From Coprococcus sp. (GTDB lineage: Bacteria > Bacillota > Clostridia > Lachnospirales > Lachnospiraceae), in the NCBI GenBank assembly GCA_016297495.1, contig JAEDGN010000070.1, positions 1 through 10,384 of the forward strand: DNA of 10,384 nucleotides, written 5' to 3'. This document shows positions 1 to 7,632 of the stretch, one piece after another. The position numbers and the translations under genes are program-made. Positions within the stretch are counted from its first letter, which is position 1. Each line of letters opens with the position of its first letter. The notes below the pieces were generated by a model. The model searched no databases. It was given only the letters and a program-made list of their open reading frames with translations, and was not told the origin of the DNA.

Positions 1-1433
1 ATACCTTCACAGCCATATTCAGACACACCCACACACAGATCCGGATGCAGCTTGTGAAAATTGTCGAACCATGGACCATTGTCCGCCATAGATCCGCCAT
101 ACCAGCCAAAATAATGATTATAGCTGATAACATCCGTAATGTGATGCATCGGGCTTTCCACCGGCGTCATGGATACATGGGCAATGGTAGTGAGACGTGT
201 CGGATCAAGTTCCTTCGCCAGCGCATTCAGCTCCTTATGATTCTCTATCAGCTTTTCTGAAATGCCACCGATGAGGATTTCATTGGAAATACCCCAGAAG
301 CAGATGGACGGATGGTTGTAATTCTGGATAATCAATTCCTTCAGCTGACTGATACAATTCTCATGGGCCTCCGGGTCTTTATTAAATACACTGATAAATG
401 GAATCTCCGCCCAGACAACCAGCCCCATCTCATCACAGGCATCATAAAAATCCTGTGAATGCTGGTAATGGGCCAGGCGGACAGAATTGGCCCCCAGCTC
501 CCGGATCATCTGGGCATCACTGTAATGATCCTCTCTTGAGAGTGCATTGCCCTTATACAGCATATCCTGATGACGGCTGACTCCCCGAAGCGGAATCTCC
601 CGGCCATTAAGGATAAAGCCCTTATCCGGATCACATGAAAAGCTTCGGACACCCGCACGGACTGTCACCTCATCACAGACCTCATTGCGGCGTACAAGGG
701 CCGCTGTGACCGTATACAGATACGGACTGTCCATCTCCCACAATTTCGCGTCAGGCACATACAGAGTCGCCGCCGTTTCATCCGCCGGACAGACCGCCGC
801 TGCCACTTCATGCCCTTTTGCATCGCTTACTGTATAAATAACCGTAAAATTTTCATCCGCATCAACGACCCAGGATACGATCTCAAATTCAGCACCGCCA
901 TTTTCCGGGCATGGTTTCGGTGTCACCATCAATCCCGGACCCCCGAAATAATCCAGATCAAAATGAACATCCGGCACACTGATCAAATTGACTCCACGGT
1001 ACAATCCGCCATAAAAGGTAAAATCAGCCGACTGAGGATATACGCTGTCTTTATATTCATTACTGCAGGCAATCACCAGCAGATTCTCTTCATTTTCTTT
1101 ACATAAATCGGTGATATCCGCACGAAAAGCAGAATAGCCGCCTTCATGATAAGCCGCCTGCTGACCATTGACATATACCGCTGCCTGCTGGCCCGCCGCA
1201 GGAACCTCCACATAGACCCGTCCGCCCGCCAGCGGCTGCTTTGGTGTTGTAAATTTTTTAGCATACCAGTAACATCCCCGGTCATAACTGCCATGACCGT
1301 CATGGCCGTCTACCGCATTCCAGGTATGGGGAAGATCAACCGATTGCCAATCCTCCGGAAAATGCTCCGGCAAACCGATATTCTGCTGAATAAATTTCCA
1401 GTTTTCATTCAAATTAATCACTTGACGCATCAT
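1..1433 (-). CDS. GH2 family beta-galactosidase-type glycoside hydrolase, 3' end outside window
   Basis: This is a retaining glycoside hydrolase of family 2, probably a beta-galactosidase acting in the cytoplasm, since no signal peptide is visible. The 477 residues seen follow the GH2 order: an N-terminal jelly-roll sugar-binding domain (about 1-165, with DLPHTWN at 33-39 and FYGGLYR at 140-146), an Ig-like sandwich (about 170-268), then the TIM barrel. In the barrel, SRHQDM is at 286-291, the acid/base Glu is E385 in GISNE, NHYFGWY is at 439-445, and the nucleophile is E472 in SEYGCEG. The C-terminal part of the barrel and any further domains lie beyond the left edge. Two adjacent ATG codons (1433 and 1430) follow a GGGAG ribosome site. 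The divergent AraC-type gene probably controls it. Family assignment is secure. Galactosidase rather than glucuronidase is inferred from the SEYGCEG wording, and the exact substrate is unknown. Confidence 0.93.
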   Translation of the reverse strand, partial: MMRQVINLNENWKFIQQNIGLPEHFPEDWQSVDLPHTWNAVDGHDGHGSYDRGCYWYAKKFTTPKQPLAGGRVYVEVPAAGQQAAVYVNGQQAAYHEGGYSAFRADITDLCKENEENLLVIACSNEYKDSVYPQSADFTFYGGLYRGVNLISVPDVHFDLDYFGGPGLMVTPKPCPENGGAEFEIVSWVVDADENFTVIYTVSDAKGHEVAAAVCPADETAATLYVPDAKLWEMDSPYLYTVTAALVRRNEVCDEVTVRAGVRSFSCDPDKGFILNGREIPLRGVSRHQDMLYKGNALSREDHYSDAQMIRELGANSVRLAHYQHSQDFYDACDEMGLVVWAEIPFISVFNKDPEAHENCISQLKELIIQNYNHPSICFWGISNEILIGGISEKLIENHKELNALAKELDPTRLTTIAHVSMTPVESPMHHITDVISYNHYFGWYGGSMADNGPWFDNFHKLHPDLCVGVSEYGCEG

Positions 1434-1460
1434 TCATTCTCCCTTTTCATTTTTACCCAT

Positions 1461-1518
1461 CAATCTCTTTTTAATAAAATTGCATGGCTCAAGTTTACTA
1501 ATTAACAATCTCTTTTTA
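1461..1518. repeat. Exact 13-base direct repeat, candidate AraC-type operator pair
   Basis: CAATCTCTTTTTA occurs at 1461-1473 and again at 1506-1518, 45 bases apart start to start. AraC-family proteins commonly bind direct repeats, and both copies lie between the regulator gene and its likely target. The second copy reaches the -10 box of the regulator's candidate promoter, so occupancy could repress the regulator. The first lies 28 bases ahead of the glycosidase start codon. The repeat is seen directly; its role as an operator is inferred. Part of each copy is a pyrimidine run, so chance similarity is possible. Confidence 0.4.
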
Positions 1519-1522
1519 TATA
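1494..1522 (+). promoter_or_regulatory. Candidate sigma-A promoter for the AraC-type regulator
   Basis: TTTACT at 1494-1499 and TATATA at 1517-1522 are separated by 17 bases and resemble vegetative -35 and -10 boxes. Transcription would start near 1529, leaving a leader of almost 90 bases before the start codon at 1617. The region is AT-rich, so chance matches are likely; this is the best-spaced pair on the plus strand. Confidence 0.4.
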
Positions 1523-1616
1523 GAGGATTTTTATTAGTTTTTGCATTATTTCTATATTCAGTCGAATTTTCCTGAGAAAAATGCAAAAAATAATAGCACC
1601 CATCCAAAGGAGTGCT

Positions 1617-2369
1617 ATGAAGATGAATGAATGGCATGAATGGTATGAGAGATACAGCGGTTACTTCCGGCTTCCTGACCATCCAATGGAAAATGTCCGG
1701 CTTCTGGAGGAGCGTTATGAACTGGAAAATAAGCTTTTGCACACAGTTGCCGGCGGCAATGAATCCAAAGCCCTCGATCTGCTTGCATTATTTCAGTCTA
1801 AAGCTGTACTTCCCCGTCTCGACAATGAATTGCGCAACAACAAAAATTATACGATCACACTGAACACACTGCTCCGGAAAACAGCAGAGAGAGCCGGTGT
1901 GCATCCCATCCATATCGATGGTCTTTCCAATCAGACGATTCGCCATCTTGAACAATTGACGAATCCCGATCAATGTCTTACCTTTCAGCGTAAAATGATA
2001 CAGAATTACTGCCGTCTCATCAGGCAGCACCATCTGAAAAATTATTCCCTGCTTACGCAGAAAGTCATTACCTATGTTAACAGCGATCTTCAGGCAGACT
2101 TAAGCCTACGGACCCTTTCCGGCTATCTGAATGTCAATGCCAGTTATTTATCCACTTTATTTAAAAAAGAAACAGGTATGCCGCTCACAGAGTATGTGAA
2201 CCGCTGCCGCATAGAACATGCGCAGAAAATGTTGTTAGGCACCGATATGCCCATTAAAGAAATTGCCCATCAGTGTGGTATGAGCGATGTCCATTATTTC
2301 AACCGGCTCTTTAAAAGGATAACCGGCACCACGCCGAAAAAATACCGTGATACAGGCATTTACACATAA
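1617..2369 (+). CDS. AraC/XylS-family transcriptional regulator (YesN-like, no receiver domain)
   Basis: This is a 250-residue DNA-binding regulator of the AraC family. The last ~100 residues (from about KVITYVNSDL) hold the double helix-turn-helix. The first helix pair spans LRTLSGYLNVNASYLSTLFKKETG. The second includes MPIKEIAHQCGMSDVHYFNRLFKR followed by TGTTPKKYR, the family's usual ending. The N-terminal ~145 residues carry the ELENKLLHTVAGGNESKA and LRNNKNYTITLNTLLRKTAERAGVHP motifs seen in YesN-like AraC proteins of Clostridia. No response-regulator receiver domain is present. The start at 1617 is preferred over in-frame ATG 1581 because AAAGGAG lies at 1606-1612; ATG 1623 is also possible. 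Being divergent from the GH2 gene, it is probably that gene's activator, responding to an unknown sugar signal. A bidirectional terminator follows the stop codon. Confidence 0.9.
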   Translation: MKMNEWHEWYERYSGYFRLPDHPMENVRLLEERYELENKLLHTVAGGNESKALDLLALFQSKAVLPRLDNELRNNKNYTITLNTLLRKTAERAGVHPIHIDGLSNQTIRHLEQLTNPDQCLTFQRKMIQNYCRLIRQHHLKNYSLLTQKVITYVNSDLQADLSLRTLSGYLNVNASYLSTLFKKETGMPLTEYVNRCRIEHAQKMLLGTDMPIKEIAHQCGMSDVHYFNRLFKRITGTTPKKYRDTGIYT

Positions 2370-2422
2370 AAAAGAAGCTGTCACATTACTTCTAATAAAA
2401 TAATGCAGCAGCTTCTTTTTTT
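2368..2422. terminator. Bidirectional intrinsic terminator between converging genes
   Basis: AAAGAAGCTG (2371-2380) pairs with CAGCTTCTTT (2409-2418). The stem continues after a 3x3 internal loop with CATTA (2384-2388) and TAATG (2401-2405). A run of T follows on the plus strand and the matching run of A precedes on the other side, so the hairpin can end transcription of the AraC-type gene on plus and of the ABC-transporter operon on minus. The permease stop codon begins right at its edge. Confidence 0.85.
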
Positions 2423-3386
2423 ACCTCTGTCCCTTATCGTAAGGAACACCCTCCGCCTTCGGTGCTTTTGAGTTCTTGGACGTAAAGGCCAATACGATCA
2501 TGGTGACGATATATGGCAGCATTCTGTACCATGCCGTATCGATCCCCAGATCCCGCAGGAACGGAATCAGCGGAATAGAGTAAGCCAGCGTCCTCATAAA
2601 TGCAAAGAACAATGCCGCAAGAACGATCTTTTCCGGTTTCCACTGACCGAAAATCATAACTGCCAGAGCCAGGAAACCAAAACCGGCAACACCCGTATGA
2701 CCGTTACAGTTGGCATCCATGACGCCCACCGCATAGAAAAATCCGCCGATACCGCCCAGTATTCCGGAGATCGTCACACCGGCATATCTCATCTTATAGA
2801 CATTGATTCCCACAGAATCCGCTGCCTGAGGATGCTCACCGCAGGCCCTCAGCCTGAGGCCGAATTTTGTCTTGTAGAATACGATCGTCAGCACAATCAT
2901 GATCAGCAGACCGATATAGACCGTCAGGTATGTATTCTTAAAGAACATATCACCGATCACCGGTATTTGTGAAAGCACCGGAACCTCTTTGATGTAAAAT
3001 CTTGCACTTGTAGTCACACCGTCACTGTTAAATGCCATTTTACAAATCAGAAGCACAAGAGCCGGAATCAGCATATTCAGCGCTGTTCCCGTAATGGTCT
3101 GGTCGGCCTTCATGGTAATGGCCGCAAATGACAAAAGCACCGAGTATAACGCACCGCCCACAGCCGCAACCAGCGTGCCCAGAAGGAGTATGATCTGCAC
3201 ATTCGATGAAGCATCTCCGGAGAAATAGACGAACAGGCAGCCGGTAAAAGCCCCGAACAGCATGATGCCCTCAAGCGCCAGGTTGATAATACCGCTTCGT
3301 TCACTGAACATACCGCCGAAGGCCACCAGCAAAAGCGGAATTCCCAGCGGGAGTGTACTTTGAATTAAATAATAAACAACATCCAT
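2421..3386 (-). CDS. nupQ: Nucleoside-type ABC transporter permease (second permease, NupQ-like)
   Basis: This 321-residue integral membrane protein is of the branched-chain amino acid/ribose-type permease family (BPD_transp_2), in the subgroup tied to BMP lipoproteins. The N-terminal signature SERSGIINLALEG (28-40) and the cytoplasmic loop FGLRLRACGEHPQAADSVGI, which couples to the ATPase, are typical of the YufQ/NupQ subgroup. Several hydrophobic segments spread over the whole length are visible, consistent with 8-10 membrane helices. It should form the channel together with the larger upstream permease. AAGGAGG (3404-3398) lies 11 bases before the ATG and directly abuts the TAG stop of the upstream gene, so translation is probably coupled. 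It is the last gene of the operon and ends in a shared terminator. The symbol is by analogy with the Bacillus subtilis layout; substrate identity is not proven. Confidence 0.88.
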   Translation of the reverse strand: MDVVYYLIQSTLPLGIPLLLVAFGGMFSERSGIINLALEGIMLFGAFTGCLFVYFSGDASSNVQIILLLGTLVAAVGGALYSVLLSFAAITMKADQTITGTALNMLIPALVLLICKMAFNSDGVTTSARFYIKEVPVLSQIPVIGDMFFKNTYLTVYIGLLIMIVLTIVFYKTKFGLRLRACGEHPQAADSVGINVYKMRYAGVTISGILGGIGGFFYAVGVMDANCNGHTGVAGFGFLALAVMIFGQWKPEKIVLAALFFAFMRTLAYSIPLIPFLRDLGIDTAWYRMLPYIVTMIVLAFTSKNSKAPKAEGVPYDKGQR

Positions 3387-3404
3387 CTCAAGCCGTACCT
3401 CCTT

Positions 3405-4523
3405 CTATGCGCCTGCATCCTCTGCGGGCTGCTTTTTCTTCTTTCTGAAAAGACCGCTGATCTTCTCCTTGAAAATCATGCTCATGAAACTTGCAAATGC
3501 AGAGAAGTAAATGATGATGGCAATAACCACATCAATGATCTCCGGCTTGAAACCGTAGAGACTTGCCAGCGTTCCGCCGCATTTGATAAAAGCGATAAAT
3601 ATCGCCGCAAAAATCGTTCCGATCGGATGGGCGCTTCCGAGCAGTGCAACGGCAATACCATCAAAACCTTCACTGGCAATGATATTAACAGGCTCATAGG
3701 TCATACTGCTTCCCGCAATGGATGACGGAGCAAGTATGGTAAAAGCGCCGCCGAGTCCTGCCATGGCACCGGCAATAACCATAGTCAGGATGATATTTTT
3801 CCTGCTGTTCATACCGGCATACATGGCGCCGAATTTATTGAATCCCGTTGCGCGCAGCTCATAACCGAAGGTCGTCTTGTAAAGAACAATAAAACAGACA
3901 ATCGCAATAATAATGGCTATGATGATCGCTATATTCACATTTGAATTCTTAAATCCCAGCGCCGGAAGCTGAACTGATGCCGGCAGATAATCTGTCCTCG
4001 TCTTCGATGAAACATACATAACAGAATTCTTCTGCACCAGCATGTCCACCAGATACATGCCGATATAGTTGAACATAATGGAGGTAATAACCTCGTTGAC
4101 ATTGAGGTATGCTTTGAAAAATCCCGGTATGAAACCCCAGATCATTCCTCCGATCATACCTGCCAGAACAGCTGCCAGGCAATGAAGCCCCGGCGGCAGA
4201 TCCACCATGAAGCCCACATACATGGCCATATACATACCCATGGTGAACTGTCCTGACGCACCGATATTGAACATTCCCATCTTATAGGCAAAAGCGACGG
4301 CCAGTCCGGTCATAAGGATCGGCGTTGCATAATAGAATACATCCGGCATTCGGCCCGCGCCGCCAATAAGGATCGTCTGAAATCCCTTCACGGCTTTATC
4401 AGGATTGGCAATAAGCATAACGATAAATCCGAAGATAAGTCCCAGAACAGCTGCCATCACAGCCGCCATGATCGCGTCAAAGCTCTTTGACTGTGTAAAG
4501 CTGATTTTTTTCTTCTTCTCCAT
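3405..4523 (-). CDS. nupP: Nucleoside-type ABC transporter permease (first permease, NupP-like)
   Basis: This 372-residue membrane permease is the larger of the pair. A short lysine-rich N-terminus (MEKKKK) precedes the first membrane helix at about 19-39. The family motif FNIGASGQF is at 85-93. A later loop, FGYELRATGFNKFGAMYAGM, is the expected contact with the ATPase. Multiple further hydrophobic segments follow, and the tail is lysine-rich and polar (RKKKKQPAEDAGA). The ATG lies 6 bases after the ATPase stop codon, and its AAAGGAGG ribosome site lies inside the end of the ATPase gene, so the two are translationally coupled. By family and gene order it forms a heterodimeric channel with the following permease. 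Alternative substrates, such as other BMP-bound small molecules, cannot be excluded. Confidence 0.9.
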   Translation of the reverse strand: MEKKKKISFTQSKSFDAIMAAVMAAVLGLIFGFIVMLIANPDKAVKGFQTILIGGAGRMPDVFYYATPILMTGLAVAFAYKMGMFNIGASGQFTMGMYMAMYVGFMVDLPPGLHCLAAVLAGMIGGMIWGFIPGFFKAYLNVNEVITSIMFNYIGMYLVDMLVQKNSVMYVSSKTRTDYLPASVQLPALGFKNSNVNIAIIIAIIIAIVCFIVLYKTTFGYELRATGFNKFGAMYAGMNSRKNIILTMVIAGAMAGLGGAFTILAPSSIAGSSMTYEPVNIIASEGFDGIAVALLGSAHPIGTIFAAIFIAFIKCGGTLASLYGFKPEIIDVVIAIIIYFSAFASFMSMIFKEKISGLFRKKKKQPAEDAGA

Positions 4524-4529
4524 ATTCTA

Positions 4530-6068
4530 TCATGCCTCCTTTCCTGTATTCCGCTTTGCGCCCGACATATACAGTCCCAGTTCCTGCACACTCGTCGTCT
4601 TAGGATCCAGTTCCCCCACAATCTCACCCTCATACATGACCAGTATCCTGTCACTGACATTCATAACCTCATCAAGCTCCAGTGATACCAGCAATACAGC
4701 CTTTCCTTCGTCCCTTGTCTGTATCAGCTGTTTGTGTATATATTCAATGGCGCCTACATCAAGCCCTCTCGTCGGCTGTACGGCCACCAGCAGTTTATGA
4801 TCCTTGTCTATTTCCCTTCCCACAATGGCCTTCTGCTGATTACCGCCCGACATGCTTCTGGCGATCGTCACAGGGCCCTGACCGCTTCTTACATCGTACT
4901 GATCGATAATCTTCTCGGCATATGTTCTCACGGCTGCCCTGTTGATAAACCCATGCTTCTGAAACTGCGGTTCCCAGTAGCGCTGCAGCACAATATTATC
5001 CTCCAGTGTATAATCAAGAATAAGGCCATATTTATGCCTGTCCTCCGGAATATGGCTCATACCTGCTTTGGAACGCTTCCTGATGGATGCCTTCGTAAGG
5101 TCCTCACCACATAGACTGATCTTTCCCTGACGAATTCTGTCAAGCCCTGTCAGAGCCTGGACAAATTCTGTCTGTCCGTTCCCGTCAATACCAGCAAGGC
5201 AGACAATCTCGCCGCTGTGAACATCAAAGGTCACGTTCTTTACAGCATCCCCATGCCCCAGTTTGGAATGCACACAGATATCTTCCACCGAAAGGATCAC
5301 CTCTCCCGGTTGAGCCGGCTTTTTCTCAACGACAAAGTTAACATCTCTTCCAACCATCATCCTGGAGAGCTCTTCCTTGGTGGTGTCCTTTATATCAACC
5401 GTACCGACCCATTTTCCCTTCCGCAGAACGGTACATCTGTCCGCAACCTGCATGATTTCATTGAGCTTATGGGTAATAAACAGAATCGACTTTCCCTCAT
5501 CGGCAAAGCTTCTCATGATCTTCATAAGCTCGTCGATCTCCTGCGGTGTCAGCACTGCCGTCGGCTCATCAAAGATCAGAATCTCATTCTCCCTGTAAAG
5601 CATCTTAAGGATTTCCACTCTCTGCTGCATACCCACGGAAATATCCTCAATCACAGCATCGGGATCCACCTTCAGGTTGTATTGCTCACTTAATTCCAAA
5701 AGCTTCTTTCTGGCCGCCTGTTTCTGTAAAAAACCGCATTTACTGGGTTCCACACCCAGAATAATATTTTCAAGTACTGTAAATATTTCCACCAGCTTAA
5801 AATGCTGGTGAACCATGCCGATTCCCAGATCATTGGCATCATTCGGATTGTTTATCTTAACCGTTTTTCCGTTCTTTCTGATCTCACCCTTTTCCGGCTG
5901 ATACAGGCCGAAAAGCACACTCATCAGGGTTGATTTGCCGGCTCCGTTCTCTCCCAGCAGCGCGTGGATCTCGCCCTTTCTTAGCCGCAGAGTGATATCA
6001 TCATTGGCTATAATCCCCGGAAACTCTTTTGTTATATTGAGCATTTCAATGATATAATTATTATCCAT
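4530..6068 (-). CDS. nupO: Double-domain ABC transporter ATPase (NupO-like)
   Basis: This 512-residue cytoplasmic ATPase contains two fused nucleotide-binding domains, as in sugar- and nucleoside-type importers. Domain 1 (about 1-245) is canonical: Walker A GENGAGKST 39-47, Q-loop HQHF 87-90, signature SVGMQQ 144-149, Walker B with catalytic Glu ILIFDEPT 163-170, and switch His H200. Domain 2 (about 255-505) is degenerate at the catalytic sites: GIDGNGQTE 293-301 has Gln where the Walker A Lys would be, and AVQPTRGLD has Gln (Q431) in place of the catalytic Glu, while the SGGNQQK signature (407-413) is intact. This asymmetry is known for the BMP-linked ATPases and is not evidence of decay. 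A GAGGA ribosome site lies 7 bases before the ATG. It is preceded by an intercistronic hairpin and followed by two permease genes. Confidence 0.93.
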   Translation of the reverse strand: MDNNYIIEMLNITKEFPGIIANDDITLRLRKGEIHALLGENGAGKSTLMSVLFGLYQPEKGEIRKNGKTVKINNPNDANDLGIGMVHQHFKLVEIFTVLENIILGVEPSKCGFLQKQAARKKLLELSEQYNLKVDPDAVIEDISVGMQQRVEILKMLYRENEILIFDEPTAVLTPQEIDELMKIMRSFADEGKSILFITHKLNEIMQVADRCTVLRKGKWVGTVDIKDTTKEELSRMMVGRDVNFVVEKKPAQPGEVILSVEDICVHSKLGHGDAVKNVTFDVHSGEIVCLAGIDGNGQTEFVQALTGLDRIRQGKISLCGEDLTKASIRKRSKAGMSHIPEDRHKYGLILDYTLEDNIVLQRYWEPQFQKHGFINRAAVRTYAEKIIDQYDVRSGQGPVTIARSMSGGNQQKAIVGREIDKDHKLLVAVQPTRGLDVGAIEYIHKQLIQTRDEGKAVLLVSLELDEVMNVSDRILVMYEGEIVGELDPKTTSVQELGLYMSGAKRNTGKEA

Positions 6069-6202
6069 GCTTCCATCCTCATCATCTTATCCACTTCAAC
6101 TGTATACAAAACAGGGGGAAGAAAACCTTCCCCCAAGTCTGTGTCTCACAGATGATACGTGATCTTTGCGGTATCAACCGTCAACTCCAAACAACAGATC
6201 AA
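6069..6202 (-). promoter_or_regulatory. Intercistronic stem-loop between lipoprotein and ATPase genes
   Basis: This 134-base gap contains a perfect 8-base-pair hairpin: GGGGGAAG at 6114-6121, loop 6122-6126, CTTCCCCC at 6127-6134. On the minus (coding) strand it is followed by TGTTTTG, a weak T-run, so it could act as a partial terminator or protect the 3' end of the upstream message. Such elements commonly make the binding protein more abundant than the membrane components. No separate promoter is evident between here and the ATPase start. Confidence 0.7.
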
Positions 6203-7438
6203 CTATCTGACTGTTACAACTACCTTCGTCAGCCCCAGACCGCTAACCAGCTCATCAGCTGTCGCATAACCATCAGCATTGGATACTTCGATCTCTCTGA
6301 TTGGTGTTACCTCGCCTTTTACCAGTGTATCAAACACTGCATTATAATCGTCGATCGTGAACTGGCTGAATCTGTCAAATGCATTGTCACTTGAACCGTC
6401 CAATACGGTTGTCGGCAGGCCAACGCCGTCATTGGCTGCGTTGAAATAGGTTGTCTTCCCGGCATAGGTATCAAAAGTGCCGTCAGCAATGGATTCCAGA
6501 ACAGCAACAACGGATGCGCCCAGACCCTTTGTAGCTGATGTAATAACTGTCTCACTGTCATATCTCTGGTCAACGTCAACACCGATTACCTTGCAGTTAG
6601 CTTCTGCTGCTGCAGACATAACGCTCTTACCAACGGAACCGCCGCATCCAAAGATAACCTCTGTACCTTCCTGATACATTGTCTTGGCAGTTGCCTTATT
6701 CTGGTCATTCTCGTCAAAGTTGCCTGTATAATGGTAAATAACAGAAACAGCACCATCATCAAGGCCCATCTCAGCGGCAGCAGCCTCTGCGCCCTGAAGA
6801 TATCCATATCCGAATGCCTGTACTGCAGGAACAGCCATACCGCCCATGAAGCCCAGTTTGGTCATGCCGTCTTTAACAGCTGCATAACCCGCGAGATAAC
6901 CTGACTCCTGTTCAGCGTACATGATACTTGCCACATTCTCAGCTGTAGTAAAATCTGAATAATCTGCTGTATGCGGTGAACCATCCAGAAGAATGAACTT
7001 AACATCCGGGTATCTGGTCTGTGCTTCGTAAATCGGAACTTCAAATAAGAAACCAGGTGTTACAACAACATTGGCGCCGCCCTGAACGGCCAGATCAATA
7101 GCTGCCAGATATCCGGCATCAGATGCCTCTTCAGGTTTGATATATCTGTAGTCTTCGTCGAGAACCAGGCCATTGGCATCTGCAAATGCGATAACGCCCT
7201 CCCATGCGCCCTGGTTAAAGGATTTGTCATCAATGTTACCTTTGTCGGTGATCAATGTGATCTTCAGATCAGCCGCTTCAGCTCCACCCTCTGCTTCACC
7301 GGCAGCGGTTTCTCCGGCTGCTGTCGTCTCTGTCTGACCGCCTGCTGTTGTGTCGGTTTTATTGTCGGACTTACCGCCACAGGCAACAACAGCGAGAGCC
7401 ATGACAGCTGTCAGTAATACTGCTAAAATTTTTTTCAT
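6203..7438 (-). CDS. nupN: BMP-family nucleoside-binding lipoprotein (ABC transporter substrate-binding protein)
   Basis: This is a 411-residue extracellular binding protein anchored by lipid. The signal peptide ends in the lipobox VVAC with the lipidated Cys at residue 20. A Thr/Glu/Gly/Ala-rich flexible linker covers about 23-56. The BMP/PnrA fold follows, with the signature IDDKSFNQGAWEG at 69-81, then GFMGGMAVPAVQAFGYGY, and a late VIGVDVDQRY motif that contributes to nucleoside binding in the family. PnrA/BmpA relatives bind purine nucleosides, so guanosine, inosine or similar is the likely cargo, which is inference. AGGAGG lies 6 bases upstream of the ATG. It is the first gene of a four-gene importer operon and is separated from the ATPase gene by a strong hairpin. 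The symbol is by analogy with B. subtilis. Confidence 0.93.
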   Translation of the reverse strand: MKKILAVLLTAVMALAVVACGGKSDNKTDTTAGGQTETTAAGETAAGEAEGGAEAADLKITLITDKGNIDDKSFNQGAWEGVIAFADANGLVLDEDYRYIKPEEASDAGYLAAIDLAVQGGANVVVTPGFLFEVPIYEAQTRYPDVKFILLDGSPHTADYSDFTTAENVASIMYAEQESGYLAGYAAVKDGMTKLGFMGGMAVPAVQAFGYGYLQGAEAAAAEMGLDDGAVSVIYHYTGNFDENDQNKATAKTMYQEGTEVIFGCGGSVGKSVMSAAAEANCKVIGVDVDQRYDSETVITSATKGLGASVVAVLESIADGTFDTYAGKTTYFNAANDGVGLPTTVLDGSSDNAFDRFSQFTIDDYNAVFDTLVKGEVTPIREIEVSNADGYATADELVSGLGLTKVVVTVR

Positions 7439-7481
7439 GTTACCCCTCCTGATTTGTTGAAAATTACAATGTGTTGCCTCT

Positions 7482-7509
7482 ATTATAATACATCCCTTTA
7501 AAAAGTAAA
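7482..7509 (-). promoter_or_regulatory. Promoter of the nucleoside transporter operon
   Basis: On the minus strand a consensus TATAAT (7487-7482) lies 16 bases after TTTACT (7509-7504), about 43 bases ahead of the lipoprotein start codon. A consensus TTGACA (7526-7521) lies further upstream, but only poor TTTTAA-type -10 boxes stand at the right distance, so it may belong to a second, weaker start. The leader is short, about 35-40 bases, leaving no room for a purine riboswitch downstream of this promoter. Confidence 0.65.
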
Positions 7510-7572
7510 AGATATTTTTATGTCAATTCATGTTTTTTTGATTATAATTGACTTATCACCCATGAAGTTAAC

Positions 7573-7603
7573 AAAAAAGCCCCAGAGTTTTTCCAGGGCT
7601 TTT
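7573..7603 (-). terminator. Intrinsic terminator of the MFS transporter gene
   Basis: On the minus strand AAAAGCCC (7603-7596) pairs with GGGCTTTT (7582-7575) around a 13-base loop, followed by more T residues. It lies 30 bases after the MFS stop codon and before the transporter-operon promoter, so it insulates the two transcription units. A matching A-run on the other side makes it potentially active on plus as well, though no plus-strand gene precedes it. Confidence 0.8.
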
Positions 7604-7632
7604 CCTTTATAGAGAATTCAAAATGCAGTTCT

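Larger units (their letters stand above)
1434..1616. promoter_or_regulatory. Divergent regulatory region between the GH2 gene and the AraC-type gene
   Basis: This 183-base AT-rich region separates two divergent genes. It contains a candidate promoter for the regulator gene and an exact 13-base direct repeat, both listed separately. I could not find a convincing -35/-10 pair for the glycosidase gene on the minus strand. The best is a weak TTGTTA at 1508-1503 with no good -10 seventeen bases on. That would fit a promoter that depends on an activator, but this is inference. Confidence 0.6.

Noticed and set aside
810..1505. Plus-strand frames at 810-1106 and 1146-1505
   Set aside because: They are antisense to the GH2 gene, whose minus-strand frame is open over the whole of 1-1433 and encodes a recognisable enzyme.
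1581..1616. Longer AraC-type start at 1581
   Set aside because: It adds 12 residues with no ribosome site before it, and the good AAAGGAG at 1606-1612 would lie inside the coding region.
1434..1742. Minus-strand 102-codon frame spanning the GH2/AraC intergenic region
   Set aside because: It overlaps the start of the AraC-type gene and the regulatory DNA, lacks a clear ribosome site, and has a composition matching translated AT-rich noncoding DNA.
4530..5310. Missing catalytic residues in the second ATPase domain as a sign of gene decay
   Set aside because: Gln in place of Walker A Lys and of the catalytic Glu is normal for the second domain in this transporter family, and the frame is intact.
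5217..5693. Plus-strand 158-codon frame
   Set aside because: It is antisense to the ABC ATPase gene, which carries all expected motifs on the minus strand.
7439..7632. Possible purine riboswitch upstream of the nucleoside transporter operon
   Set aside because: The leader after the likely promoter is only about 35-40 bases, and no three-helix purine aptamer core is visible between it and the MFS terminator.
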